From Pseudonocardia sp. DSM 110487 (GTDB lineage: Bacteria; Actinomycetota; Actinomycetes; Mycobacteriales; Pseudonocardiaceae), in NCBI RefSeq assembly GCF_019468565.1, contig NZ_CP080521.1, positions 8,246,001-8,310,000 on the forward strand: 64,000 bases of DNA. The letters are read 5' to 3'. Shown here one piece after another: positions 33,404 through 41,933 of the stretch. The position numbers and the translations under genes are program-made. The notes beneath the pieces were generated by a model, which worked only from the letters and a program-made list of their open reading frames with translations, was not told the DNA's origin and made no database searches. The first letter of the stretch is position 1; each line of letters starts with the position of its first letter.

Positions 33404-34439
33404 CGTATCGCGCCGGTCGGGCGCCGCACCTACCCGCCCCGTCGGCTCCGAAGGCTCCGCCGACTTCCATCCACCGGGTGTGGCCGCGCCCGACCGGCCG
33501 GTTCCGACGGACGCCGCGCCGGCGCCACCACGGGGACCGGCCGGTGGGTGGTGGTCGCCGCGCGGACGCGAGCGGCTGCTGCAGCTGGGGTTCCTCGTGC
33601 CGGCCGTGGCCTACCTGCTGCTCTTCTTCGGCTACCCGGTGGTCCAGAACGCCCTGATGGGGTTCCAGGAGTACACGACCCGCAGCTTCTACACGGGCGA
33701 AGCGCCGTTCGTCGGGCTGGACAACTACGTCGCCGTGCTGACGTCCGGCCTCTTCGGCACGGCGCTGCTCAACACGGTGTTGTTCACGGTCGGCTCGATC
33801 GCGGGCCAGTTCGTGATCGGGTTGGGGATCGCGCTGTTCTTCCATCGGCGGTTCCCGCTGTCCGGGACGCTGCGCTCGTTGCTGCTGCTGCCGTGGCTGA
33901 TCCCACTGATCGTGTCCGGCGCCGTGTGGCGGTGGATCCTCGACCAGGACAACGGCGCGCTGAACCGGTTCCTCGGCGCGGTCGGCATCGCCGACAACCC
34001 CGGCTGGCTCACCAGCACCTCGCTCGCGCTGATCGCGGTGATCGGCGTGAACATCTGGATCGGGATCCCGTTCAACACCACGATCCTCTACGGCGGGCTG
34101 CAGGACATCCCGCAGGATCTCTACGAGGCCGCAGCCCTGGACGGGGCCACCGGCTGGCGCGCGTTCCACAACGTCACGTGGCCGCTGCTGCGACCGGTGG
34201 TGAACGTGGTGCTGGTGCTCGGGGTCGTCTACACGATCAAGGTCCTGGACATCATCCTCGGGCTCACCCGCGGCGGACCCGCGAACTCGACGCAGACGAT
34301 CGCCACGCAGGCGTATCACCTGTCGTTCCAGGAGTTCCAGTTCGGTCAGGGCGCGGCGATGGGCAACGTGCTGATCATCATCTCGCTGGCGTTCGCCCTC
34401 CTCTACCTGCGCGCCAACCGGCACGCGATGGACCGGTGA
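33396..34439 (+). CDS. sugar ABC transporter permease, MalF type
   Basis: This 347-residue membrane protein has a long cytoplasmic Pro-rich N-terminus (about 70 residues) and six helices. The EAA loop reads LYEAAALDGATGWRAFHNVTWPLLRP (about 240-265). ATG at 33396 overlaps the end of the binding-protein gene. It pairs with the second permease to form the channel. No ATPase gene follows; in actinomycetes such carriers often share the MsiK ATPase encoded elsewhere. Confidence 0.92.
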   Translation: MADVSRRSGAAPTRPVGSEGSADFHPPGVAAPDRPVPTDAAPAPPRGPAGGWWSPRGRERLLQLGFLVPAVAYLLLFFGYPVVQNALMGFQEYTTRSFYTGEAPFVGLDNYVAVLTSGLFGTALLNTVLFTVGSIAGQFVIGLGIALFFHRRFPLSGTLRSLLLLPWLIPLIVSGAVWRWILDQDNGALNRFLGAVGIADNPGWLTSTSLALIAVIGVNIWIGIPFNTTILYGGLQDIPQDLYEAAALDGATGWRAFHNVTWPLLRPVVNVVLVLGVVYTIKVLDIILGLTRGGPANSTQTIATQAYHLSFQEFQFGQGAAMGNVLIIISLAFALLYLRANRHAMDR

Positions 34440-34446
34440 AGCACCC

Positions 34447-35262
34447 ATGACGTTCGTTCGCAAGCACGGCTGGGGCAGCACCGCGATCGGCGTGCTGATC
34501 CTCGGGGTGATGCTGTTCCCGCTGTACTGGATGCTCAACGTCTCGTTGCAGCCCGCCAGCTCGGCGGTCGGGACGCCGTGGATCCCGCTCGACCTGTCCT
34601 TCGACGGCTACGCGACCGCGTTGCGCGAGCAGGGCCGCAACCTGGTCACCAGCCTGATCGTGGCCCTCGGCAGCGTCGTGTTCAGCCTGCTGGTCGCCAC
34701 GCCGGCGGCGTACGCGCTGGCGCAGTTCAAGGTGCGTGGCGCGGGCGTGGTGCTGTTCGGGATCCTGATCAGCCAGATGATCCCCGGGATCGTCGTCGCC
34801 AACGCGCTCTACCGCGCCTACAGCGACCTCGGGCTGCTCAACTCGATCCCCGGGCTGATCCTCGCGGATTCCACGCACGGCATCCCGTTCGCGATCCTGA
34901 TCATGCGCGCGTACCTGCTGTCGATCCCGAACGAGGTCATCGAGGCCGCCCGGGTGGACGGCGCGGGCCAGATCCGCGCGTTCGTCTCGATCGTCGTGCC
35001 GATGAGCCGCAACGCGCTGGTCACCGCGGCGCTCTTCACGTTCCTGTTCACGTGGAGCGACTTCCTCTTCGCGCTCACGCTGACCACCACCGAAGAGGTG
35101 CGGCCGGTGACGCTGGGCATCTACCAGTACATCGGCACGTACATCAACGACTGGAGCTCGGTGATGGCCACCGCCGTGCTCGCCTCCATCCCGGCCGTCG
35201 TGCTGCTGCTGGTGGCCCAGCGCTTCGTCGCCGCAGGCGTCGCCAGCGGTGCCGTGAAATAA
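34447..35262 (+). CDS. sugar ABC transporter permease, MalG type
   Basis: This 271-residue protein has six membrane helices and the EAA loop EVIEAARVDGAGQIRAFVSIVVPMSRNALVTAALF (about 160-195). LFPLYWMLNVSLQP near the N-terminus is typical of the family. It starts seven bases after the first permease gene. It forms the transmembrane pore with that protein. Confidence 0.92.
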   Translation: MTFVRKHGWGSTAIGVLILGVMLFPLYWMLNVSLQPASSAVGTPWIPLDLSFDGYATALREQGRNLVTSLIVALGSVVFSLLVATPAAYALAQFKVRGAGVVLFGILISQMIPGIVVANALYRAYSDLGLLNSIPGLILADSTHGIPFAILIMRAYLLSIPNEVIEAARVDGAGQIRAFVSIVVPMSRNALVTAALFTFLFTWSDFLFALTLTTTEEVRPVTLGIYQYIGTYINDWSSVMATAVLASIPAVVLLLVAQRFVAAGVASGAVK

Positions 35263-35292
35263 AGCAGCGAAATGACCGAAAGGACGCAATCT

Positions 35293-36057
35293 GTGACTCC
35301 CGTCCGCGTGACCGTCTGGGGCGAGAACCGCCACGAGAAGATCGAGGAGCACGTTCGCAAGATCTACCCGGACGGCATGCACGAGACGATCGCCGACGGC
35401 ATCCGCGAGAACCTCGGCGACGGCAGCGTCGTGCGGACCGTCACCCTCGACGACCCGGAGCACGGCCTCACCGAGGAGGCCCTGCAGGACACCGACGTGC
35501 TCGTCTGGTGGGGCCACGCTGCGCACGGCGAGGTGGCCGACGAGGTCGTCGAGCGCGTGCACCACCACGTGTTGGCCGGCATGGGGCTCGTGGTGCTGCA
35601 CTCCGGGCACTGGTCGAAGATCTTCATGAAGCTCATGGGCACCAGCTGCACCCTGCGCTGGCGCAGCGAGCACGACCGCGAGCTGATCTGGACCGTCGAC
35701 CCCACCCACCCGATCGCCGAGGGGGTCCCGCATCCCCTCGAGATCGAGGAGGACGAGATGTACGGGGAGTTCTTCGACATCCCGGCCCCCGACGAGCTCA
35801 TCTTCATCAGCACGTTCTCCGGCGGGGAGGCGTTCCGCAGCGGCTGCACATTCCGCCGCGGCTACGGCAAGATCTTCTACTTCCGCCCAGGCGACCAGGA
35901 CTACCCGACCTACCACCACAAGGACGTCCGGCGCGTGATCGCCAACGGCGTCAAGTGGGCGCGGACCGACAGGCCCGAGCGCGCCGAGCCGGTGCTGCTG
36001 CGCTACGAGACCGGCGAGTTCTTCCAGGGCGCCGGCTACACGGGGCCGATCGGATGA
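35293..36057 (+). CDS. thuA: ThuA-family protein (trehalose utilisation type)
   Basis: This is about 254 residues in the class I glutamine-amidotransferase-like ThuA fold: [13 protein letters not shown] at the start, [36 protein letters not shown] and [29 protein letters not shown]. In rhizobia ThuA and ThuB oxidise trehalose and related disaccharides to 3-keto sugars. The adjacent Gfo/Idh gene fits the ThuB role. GTG at 35293 has AGGA eight bases upstream; an in-frame ATG at 35272 has no such site. It overlaps the next gene by ATGA. Confidence 0.85.
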   Translation: MTPVRVTVWGENRHEKIEEHVRKIYPDGMHETIADGIRENLGDGSVVRTVTLDDPEHGLTEEALQDTDVLVWWGHAAHGEVADEVVERVHHHVLAGMGLVVLHSGHWSKIFMKLMGTSCTLRWRSEHDRELIWTVDPTHPIAEGVPHPLEIEEDEMYGEFFDIPAPDELIFISTFSGGEAFRSGCTFRRGYGKIFYFRPGDQDYPTYHHKDVRRVIANGVKWARTDRPERAEPVLLRYETGEFFQGAGYTGPIG

Positions 36058-37148
36058 CCCTCGCCGATCCGCTGCGTGTCGTACTGGTCGGCGCCGGCCT
36101 CATGGGGCGGGCGTGGCGCGACATCATCGAGGCCGCCCCTGACGTCGAACTGGCCGGGATCGCCGACATCGACCCCGCCACGGCCGAGGTCACCGCGGCC
36201 GCGCTGGGCCGTCCGGTGGCCACCGGCACCGACGGCGTGGCGCTGGCCGCGGCAACCGGCGCCCGGGCCATCGTGAACGCGACCGTGCCGGAGGCCCACC
36301 ACCCGGTGACGACCGCGGCACTGTTCGCCGGGCTCGACGTGCTGGGTGAGAAGCCGGTCGCCCCCACCGTGGCCGAGGCGCTCTCGCTGGCCGCGGCGAC
36401 GGAGGTGACCGGCCGGCTGTTCATGGTGAGCCAGTCGCGGCGGTGGAACCCTCAGCTGTTCGCGCTGCGCGCCATGGCGGAGGACCTCGGCACGCCGGGC
36501 TCGCTCACCACGGAGTTCTTCCGGGAGGCCCACTTCCCGGGGTTCCGGGAGGAGATGGCCCACCCGCTACTGGTGGACATGGCGATCCACCCGTTCGACT
36601 CGGCCCGGTTCGTGCTCGGCGCAGAGCCGGTCGCGGCGTACTGCGAGTCGCACAACCCGCCGTGGAGCTGGTTCGCGGGCGACGCGGCGGCCACCGCGGT
36701 GTTCGAGATGACCGGCGGTGTCCGCTACACCTACACCGGTAGCTGGGTCAGCCCCGGCATGCAGACGTCCTGGAACGGCGTGTGGCGCCTGTCCGGGGAG
36801 AAGGGTTCCGCGCACTGGGACGGCGACCGCGACCCGGTGCTCGAGGGCGACGTCGACCCGGCACCTCGCCCCGCCTCGCCGTACTCCGGAATCGAGGGCG
36901 CGCTGCTCGTCTTCACCGACGCCCTGCGCACCGGCCTGCCCCCGATGGGCGAGGTGCACGAGAACGTGCTGAGCCTCGCCATGGTGGAGGCGGCGGTCCG
37001 GTCGGCGGACACCGGGCAGCGCGTGCTCATCGACGACGTGCTGGCCGAGGCCCACGCGGAGGCCATGCGGGCGGAGACGCACCCCGACGTCCGGGACGCG
37101 CTGGCGAGCTGGCCGTCGGTGCGCGCGGTCCTCACCGCCGGCCGCTGA
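36054..37148 (+). CDS. Gfo/Idh/MocA-family sugar oxidoreductase (ThuB-like role)
   Basis: This 364-residue enzyme has an N-terminal NAD(P) Rossmann domain ([33 protein letters not shown] is the conserved EKP motif) and a C-terminal GFO domain ([20 protein letters not shown] with the active-site region). It should oxidise a sugar hydroxyl together with ThuA after uptake through the ABC carrier. It is the last gene of the operon and is followed by a hairpin at 37165-37188. Confidence 0.9.
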   Translation: MTLADPLRVVLVGAGLMGRAWRDIIEAAPDVELAGIADIDPATAEVTAAALGRPVATGTDGVALAAATGARAIVNATVPEAHHPVTTAALFAGLDVLGEKPVAPTVAEALSLAAATEVTGRLFMVSQSRRWNPQLFALRAMAEDLGTPGSLTTEFFREAHFPGFREEMAHPLLVDMAIHPFDSARFVLGAEPVAAYCESHNPPWSWFAGDAAATAVFEMTGGVRYTYTGSWVSPGMQTSWNGVWRLSGEKGSAHWDGDRDPVLEGDVDPAPRPASPYSGIEGALLVFTDALRTGLPPMGEVHENVLSLAMVEAAVRSADTGQRVLIDDVLAEAHAEAMRAETHPDVRDALASWPSVRAVLTAGR

Positions 37149-37164
37149 CCACGGTGGCCGAGTA

Positions 37165-37188
37165 GGGCCGGCGCCCCAACGCCGGCCC
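37165..37188 (+). terminator. hairpin terminator of the sugar operon
   Basis: GGGCCGGCG and CGCCGGCCC form a perfect 9-bp stem with the loop CCCCAA, starting 17 bases after the operon's last stop codon. Confidence 0.7.
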
Positions 37189-37263
37189 GTATCGAGACCA
37201 CGAACCCGGAGGCAGATCGCGGCTGTGATCTCGATGCGCGCCGGGCGGCTCTAACCTGGACGC

Positions 37264-37767
37264 GTGCGGCTCTTCGTGGCCATCCGGCCGCCCGCCCACG
37301 TCGTCGACGTGCTCGGCGCCCTGCCGCGGGAGCCCACCCGCGGTGTTACCTGGTCGGTACCCGAGCAGTGGATCGTGAAGCTGCGGGCGCTCGGGCACGT
37401 ACCAGACCACGTCGTGGATCCCCTGGTCAGAGAGCTGGCCGACGAGCTGGACGGCGTGCCGCCCGCGCAGTGCACCCTCGGCCCCGCCACGCGCAGGCTG
37501 GGTGGCCAGTGGCTCGGCGCCCCGGTCTCCGGGCTGGAGGACCTCGCCGCGCTCGTGTTCGACGCGACGGTCGGGCTGGTCCCGGTGACCCACCCCCAGC
37601 CGTTCCAGGCCGACGTCGTGCTCGCACGCGGCCGGGTGCCGGCCACTCTCGCGGGCGAGCCGGTCGCCGCGGAGTGGACCGCCCGCGAGGTCGCGCTGGT
37701 GGCCGACCGCTCCTCTCCCCGCCGCCCGCTGCTCGAGGACGTCGCGTCCTTTCCGCTGACGGAGTAG
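37264..37767 (+). CDS. 2'-5' RNA ligase/phosphodiesterase-like protein with both HxT motifs lost
   Basis: This 167-residue protein has the two-lobed 2H fold and length of the ThpR family (MRLFVAIRPP start, GPATRRLGGQWLG, LEDLAALVFDATVGL). Where active members have HxT in the first lobe it reads WIVKLRALG (37-39 Ile-Val-Lys). In the second lobe, where HxTxAR is expected, it reads FQADVVLARG (116-118 Ala-Asp-Val). Both catalytic histidines are therefore absent, and it is likely a binding protein rather than an enzyme. GTG 37264 is the only suitable start. It stands alone. Confidence 0.75.
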   Translation: MRLFVAIRPPAHVVDVLGALPREPTRGVTWSVPEQWIVKLRALGHVPDHVVDPLVRELADELDGVPPAQCTLGPATRRLGGQWLGAPVSGLEDLAALVFDATVGLVPVTHPQPFQADVVLARGRVPATLAGEPVAAEWTAREVALVADRSSPRRPLLEDVASFPLTE

Positions 37768-37839
37768 CCCACGCCGGCATGATGACCAGTTTTCCCAAAC
37801 GGCCCCGCGCGTGAGGGTCCGGCGCTTACCGTCCCACCC

Positions 37840-38187
37840 ATGGACGGACGCGAGTGGCTCGCCGGCTACCAGGATCGCCTCCAGGACGTCCGGGCACGGA
37901 CGGCCCGGGCCGAGCGGGCGCTGGCCGCCGTTGCGGGCACGGCAACGAGCCGGGACGGCGCGGTCGTCGTCACGGTTGACCAGTCGGGTGCCTTGCGGCA
38001 CCTGGAGCTCACCGAGCACGCCGAGGTCCTCTCCCGCAAGGAGCTCGCCGCCGCCGTGCTCGACACGGCGCGGCAGGCGCGGCGGGAGGCGGCATCGCAG
38101 GCCGAGGCGGCGCTGGTGCCCGTCTTCGGGGAGCGCAGCGCGGCCATGGAGATGTTCCGGGCCCACCTCGCCGTGCCGGAGCGGTGA
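37840..38187 (+). CDS. YbaB/EbfC-like protein of a type VII substrate cassette
   Basis: This 115-residue protein has a helical N-terminus, a YbaB-like strand pair (GAVVVTVDQSGALRHLELTEHA) and a long C-terminal helix rich in Ala/Arg. Actinomycetes carry many such divergent YbaB proteins next to WXG100- and EspC-like genes, where they may act as chaperones or regulators rather than nucleoid proteins. It overlaps the EspC-like gene by a few bases (GTGATGG). Three coupled genes form the unit. Confidence 0.75.
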   Translation: MDGREWLAGYQDRLQDVRARTARAERALAAVAGTATSRDGAVVVTVDQSGALRHLELTEHAEVLSRKELAAAVLDTARQARREAASQAEAALVPVFGERSAAMEMFRAHLAVPER

Positions 38188-38483
38188 TGGACGGCTTCCG
38201 GGTCGACGACGGGGTCCTGTCCGAGCATGCGCGGGAGGTCGACGCGCTCACCGCCCGGCTGCGCAACGCCGCGGGCGCAGGGACCCCGCTGGGACTCGGC
38301 GCGTACGGGGTGATCGGGCAGGTCTTCGCGGTGTCGGCGGTCGACGCCGCAGCCACCGCGTCCCAGTCGGTCGCCGAGCTCGCCGATGGTGGTCAGGCGT
38401 TCGGCGACGGCGTGCGGGCGGCCGTCCGCGACTACCAGGAGGCCGAGCGGCGCGTCGCGGCACCGTTCGGTGGCGGGCGATGA
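38184..38483 (+). CDS. EspC-like (ESX-associated) small helical protein
   Basis: This 99-residue protein has two helices. It resembles the EspC/excreted-virulence-factor family: FRVDDGVLSEHAREVDALTARLRNAA at the start, then an Ala-rich second helix ending AVRDYQEAERRVA. Such proteins are secreted or act as partners in type VII secretion. The start may be GTG 38184 or ATG 38187. The stop overlaps the next start (ATGA at 38480-38483). Confidence 0.72.
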   Translation: MMDGFRVDDGVLSEHAREVDALTARLRNAAGAGTPLGLGAYGVIGQVFAVSAVDAAATASQSVAELADGGQAFGDGVRAAVRDYQEAERRVAAPFGGGR

Positions 38484-39394
38484 GTGAGCAGCCGGGCGTC
38501 AAACAGCTCGTGGTGCAGCCCGAGAACGAGGACGCTCAGCCGCTGGACAGCTTCGAGGGCGGCGGGGTCGTGTCGAGCTGGGCGGACCTGAACGCCGCCC
38601 TCTCCGCCGACGACGTCGACCCGCTCCAGGTCACCTACACGGCCGTGGGCGCAGGTCTCGACACGCTCGGCACGATCGTCGATCCGCTCGACTCCCTGCT
38701 CTCGGCCGGCGTCGGTTGGCTCATCGAGCACGTGTGGTTCCTGCACGAGCCACTCGACGCACTCGCGGGCGACCCCACTCAGATCACCGCGCAGGCCCAG
38801 ACCTGGCACAACGTCGGCGGTGAGCTCGGCTCGATCGCGCAGGACCACCGGGCGGCCGCCGCGGCGCTCAGCGCGTGGGAGGGCATGGCGGGCAACGGCT
38901 ACCGCGGAGCCGTCGACCGGTTCGGCGGCGCGCTCGAGCAGGCGGGGCGCGACGCCGTCCAGCTCGCCGACCTCATCCTCACCACCGGTGCCCAGGTCGG
39001 CACCGTGCGAGCCGTGATCCGCGACCAGATCGCGGAGTGGGTGAGCGACGCGATCCAGACCGCTGTCGTCGCGGGCATCGCGGCGCTGGTCACGGCGGGC
39101 GGCGCGCTGGGCGCGGGCGCACTGCGGCTGATCTGGGCCGCGATCGACCTCGCCGAGGACATCGCGCGGACGATCCGGAATCTGCTCGACGCGATGACGC
39201 TCGCCGGCGGGATGGCCGCGCAGATCAGTGGCGCGATCCAGCAGACCGCCGCCACGGTCAAGGCCGCGATGCCGACCATGAGGGAGATCGACACAGCGGC
39301 CGACGAGTACGAGGCCGGGGCCGTGGTCGAGACCGGGAAGCAGTTCACCGCGGCCGAGCAGGGTCAGCGGGGGTGGGGAGTGGCCCCGGCGTGA
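38480..39394 (+). CDS. WXG100/PPE-like type VII secretion substrate
   Basis: This 304-residue protein has a variable N-terminal part and a helical hairpin region with WEGMAGNGY (WxG turn, about residues 134-142). Amphipathic and hydrophobic segments follow (AVVAGIAALVTAGGALGAGAL and ALRLIWAAIDLAEDIARTIRNLL), then a short charged C-terminus. No toxin domain is recognised. It is coupled to the EspC-like gene. No EccC ATPase, EccD or mycosin gene is in the window, so secretion must depend on a machine encoded elsewhere. Confidence 0.72.
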   Translation: MSEQPGVKQLVVQPENEDAQPLDSFEGGGVVSSWADLNAALSADDVDPLQVTYTAVGAGLDTLGTIVDPLDSLLSAGVGWLIEHVWFLHEPLDALAGDPTQITAQAQTWHNVGGELGSIAQDHRAAAAALSAWEGMAGNGYRGAVDRFGGALEQAGRDAVQLADLILTTGAQVGTVRAVIRDQIAEWVSDAIQTAVVAGIAALVTAGGALGAGALRLIWAAIDLAEDIARTIRNLLDAMTLAGGMAAQISGAIQQTAATVKAAMPTMREIDTAADEYEAGAVVETGKQFTAAEQGQRGWGVAPA

Positions 39395-39426
39395 CCTCCG
39401 GCGCGGTCCGACGGCAGGATTGCGCC

Positions 39427-39870
39427 ATGGCACAGGTGACGGCGCGGACCGAGCGCACGATCGACGCCCCCGCGGAGCGGGTGCGCGCTGCGCTCGCCGA
39501 CTACGAGAAGGTGCGGCCGGCGATCCTCACCGACCACTACCGGGACTACCGCGTGGAGGCGGGCGGGCAGGGCGAAGGGACTCGCGCGCACTGGCTCCTG
39601 CAGGCCACGAGCAAGCGGGTGCGCGACCAGCTGGTGGAGGTCACCACCCCGGGTGACGACCGGATCGTCGAGAAGGACGCGAACTCGAGCATGGTCACCA
39701 CCTGGACCGTCACGGCCGCGGGGCCCGACCGGACCGTCGTCGCGGTGGAGAGCAGCTGGAAGGGCGCGGGCGGCATCGGCGGCTTCTTCGAGCGCACCTT
39801 CGCCCCGAAGGGTCTGCAGCGGATCCACGACGGCGTGCTGGAGAACCTCGAGAACACGCTGCGCGGCTGA
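39427..39870 (+). CDS. SRPBCC-family (START/Bet v1-like) protein
   Basis: This 147-residue protein has the SRPBCC fold: RTERTIDAPAERVRAALADYEKVRPAIL, TDHYRDYRVEAGGQGEGTRAHW, and a C-terminal helix KGLQRIHDGVLENLENTLRG. The family binds small hydrophobic ligands; some members are cyclases or lipid carriers. No active-site residue can be assigned. The PfkB kinase frame starts within ten bases of its stop. Confidence 0.82.
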   Translation: MAQVTARTERTIDAPAERVRAALADYEKVRPAILTDHYRDYRVEAGGQGEGTRAHWLLQATSKRVRDQLVEVTTPGDDRIVEKDANSSMVTTWTVTAAGPDRTVVAVESSWKGAGGIGGFFERTFAPKGLQRIHDGVLENLENTLRG

Positions 39871-39877
39871 GGGGGCC

Positions 39878-40852
39878 ATCATCAGCGCACCGATCGAGAA
39901 CGGGATCGTCGCGGTCGCAGGGGAGGCGCTCGTCGACATGGTCCCGGCGCCCGTCGGCGACTACTTCGAGGCCGCGCCGGGAGGGAGCCCCGCGAACGTG
40001 GCCGTCGCGCTGGCCCGGCTGGGCGTGCCGGCTCGGCTGCTCGCCCGGATCGCCGACGACATGCTCGGCCGCCGGGTCCGCGAGCACCTCGCCGTCAACG
40101 GCGTGCAGCTCGACCACGCCGTCGCCGCGACCGAGCAGACGTCGCTCGCGATGGTCGCGGTCGGTCCCGACGGCGGAGCGAGCTACGACTTCCGCGTCAC
40201 CGGCACCGCCGACTGGCAGTGGACGGCCGCCGAGCTCGACGGCGCCCTCGACGGGCCCGTCGTCGCGCTGCACTCCGGGTCGCTCGCGCTCACCATGCCG
40301 CCGGGTGCGGCCGCGCTGCGCGAACTGATGTCGCGTGCGGCGGCGTCGGTGACGATCAGCTACGACCCCAACTGCCGCCCCCTGCTCATGGGCGACCCGA
40401 CCGAAGTGCTGGCCGGGGTGCACGAGCTGCTGGCCGTCGCCGACGTCGTGAAGGTCAGCGCGGAGGACCTCGAGTGGGTCCTGCCCGGCTCCCGCCCCGA
40501 GCAGGTGCTGGAGGACTGGCTCACGCTGGGCCCAGCCGTCGTCGCCGTCACGCTCGGCGGGGAGGGCGTGCTCGCCGGCACGGCGTCCGGCGTCCGGAGC
40601 CGCAGGCCGCCGGTGCCGGTCACCGTGATCGACACGGTCGGCGCGGGCGACACGTTCTCCGCCGCCCTGCTCGCCGGGCTGCACCGGCGCGGGCTGCTCG
40701 GCGCCGCGGCCCGGCCCGCGCTGCGCGCCGTCGACGCCGAGACCCTCGACGCCCTGCTCGACGAGGCCGCGCTCGCCGCCGCGATCACGTGCAGCCGGCG
40801 GGGCGCCGACCCACCGACGGCCGACGACCTGCTGTCCCGCCGCTCGACGTGA
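39878..40852 (+). CDS. PfkB-family carbohydrate kinase (fructokinase-like), start codon unclear
   Basis: Roughly 324 residues show the full ribokinase fold: VAVAGEALVDMVPAP at the start, GGSPANVAVALARLG (PfkB signature 1), ISYDPNCRPLL, VKVSAEDLEWVLPG and DTVGAGDTFSAALLAGL (signature 2 with the catalytic Asp). It probably phosphorylates fructose or a related sugar. There is no ATG, GTG or TTG in frame between the ATG at 39653, deep inside the SRPBCC gene, and an ATG inside the first beta strand. ATC 39878 or 39881, preceded by GAGGGGG, may serve as a start. It converges with the beta-helix gene. Confidence 0.8.
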   Translation: MISAPIENGIVAVAGEALVDMVPAPVGDYFEAAPGGSPANVAVALARLGVPARLLARIADDMLGRRVREHLAVNGVQLDHAVAATEQTSLAMVAVGPDGGASYDFRVTGTADWQWTAAELDGALDGPVVALHSGSLALTMPPGAAALRELMSRAAASVTISYDPNCRPLLMGDPTEVLAGVHELLAVADVVKVSAEDLEWVLPGSRPEQVLEDWLTLGPAVVAVTLGGEGVLAGTASGVRSRRPPVPVTVIDTVGAGDTFSAALLAGLHRRGLLGAAARPALRAVDAETLDALLDEAALAAAITCSRRGADPPTADDLLSRRST

Positions 40853-40853
40853 T

Positions 40854-41933
40854 TTAGCAGGCCGCCGTGGGGTCGCCGATCAGGTCCTTGTAGGTGCCCA
40901 CGGCGTTGCCACCGACGTTGCCGTGCATCACGTTGCCGCAGATCGTGCCGTGCGGCCCGAACTCCATGACCTTGATGCCGCCGCGGGCGTTGCCGATGAT
41001 CACGTTGTGGTGGACGTCGTTGCCCACGGCGTCGCCCGGAAGATCACCGCCGATGCGGATGCCGGCCGCCGCGTTGTGGTGGATGACGTTGAACCGGAAC
41101 GTGTTGGACGGTCCGCGCGATTCCATCGCGCCGGAGTTGCCGTTGCGGGGTCCTTGGCCGGTGCAGAGGTTGTGGGCGACGTCGTTGTCGCGCGCGGCCT
41201 CCTTGATGTCGACGCACTCACCGGCCCGGGTGTCGATCACGTTGTCCCGCACCTCGTTGCGGTCGCTGGCATCCGGCTCAGGGGTGGGGTTGCGGTCGAG
41301 TTGCTCGGGTGCCGTACCGATGTAGACGCCCTCGCCGTTCTGGCCCGTCCCGGTGTTCGGCACGGCGAAGTCCCATACGCCGCACGGTCCGATCGTGTTG
41401 CCGGTGACGCGACTGCCGGTGGTGAAGTACTTCATGCGGAGGCACTCGCCACCGAGGTTCTCCAGGCGCATCCCGTCGATCTCGATACCGGTGAGGCCGC
41501 GGTGCGCGACCGTGCTCTGGACCCAGATCGCCCGGCCCCGGAAGCAGTCCTTCACGGGCGCGTCGCAGACCTTGCCGTCGATCGTGAACCCGCGCAGCGT
41601 GGTGTCGTCGTGCTGGATCTCGAACACCCGCATCGAGGAACCAGCGCCGCGGAGCACGGCGTTGCGCGGGCCGGTCACGGTGACGCCGAGTCGCACGGTG
41701 ACGACGTGCTCGTCGTACGTTCCGGGGCGCAGCACCACGGTCTCGCCCTGCCGGGCGGACGCGAGCGCCCTGGTGATCGTGCGAAAGGGGGCGGTGACCG
41801 AGCCCGTGCCGGTGCCGTCGTCACCGAGCGCCGGATCCACCTGGTGGATCGCCGGTACCTGGGCCACGGCGGGTGTGGGCCCCGCTCCGGTGAGGACGGC
41901 GACGACCGCGATCACCCCGATCTTGATCATCAC
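40854..41933 (-). CDS. secreted right-handed beta-helix protein (polysaccharide lyase-like)
   Basis: This 359-residue protein has a signal peptide (about 1-25, ending VAQ) and then parallel beta-helix repeats with many Asn and His turns (NTIGPCGVWDFAV, DNVIDTRAGECVDI, FNVIHHNAAAGIRI, NVIIGNARGGIKV). PFRTITRALASARQGETVVLRPGTYDE is the usual entry of DUF1565-type beta helices. Six or more Cys suggest disulfides outside the cell. It is coupled by ATGA to the upstream GH16 gene, so both probably act on the same polysaccharide. The exact activity is unknown. Confidence 0.82.
   Translation of the reverse strand: MMIKIGVIAVVAVLTGAGPTPAVAQVPAIHQVDPALGDDGTGTGSVTAPFRTITRALASARQGETVVLRPGTYDEHVVTVRLGVTVTGPRNAVLRGAGSSMRVFEIQHDDTTLRGFTIDGKVCDAPVKDCFRGRAIWVQSTVAHRGLTGIEIDGMRLENLGGECLRMKYFTTGSRVTGNTIGPCGVWDFAVPNTGTGQNGEGVYIGTAPEQLDRNPTPEPDASDRNEVRDNVIDTRAGECVDIKEAARDNDVAHNLCTGQGPRNGNSGAMESRGPSNTFRFNVIHHNAAAGIRIGGDLPGDAVGNDVHHNVIIGNARGGIKVMEFGPHGTICGNVMHGNVGGNAVGTYKDLIGDPTAAC

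Noticed and set aside
37776..37805. A further F1 repeat copy near CATGATGACCAG
   Set aside because: Only about 12 bases resemble the F1 start and no inverted end follows, so it is too short to count.
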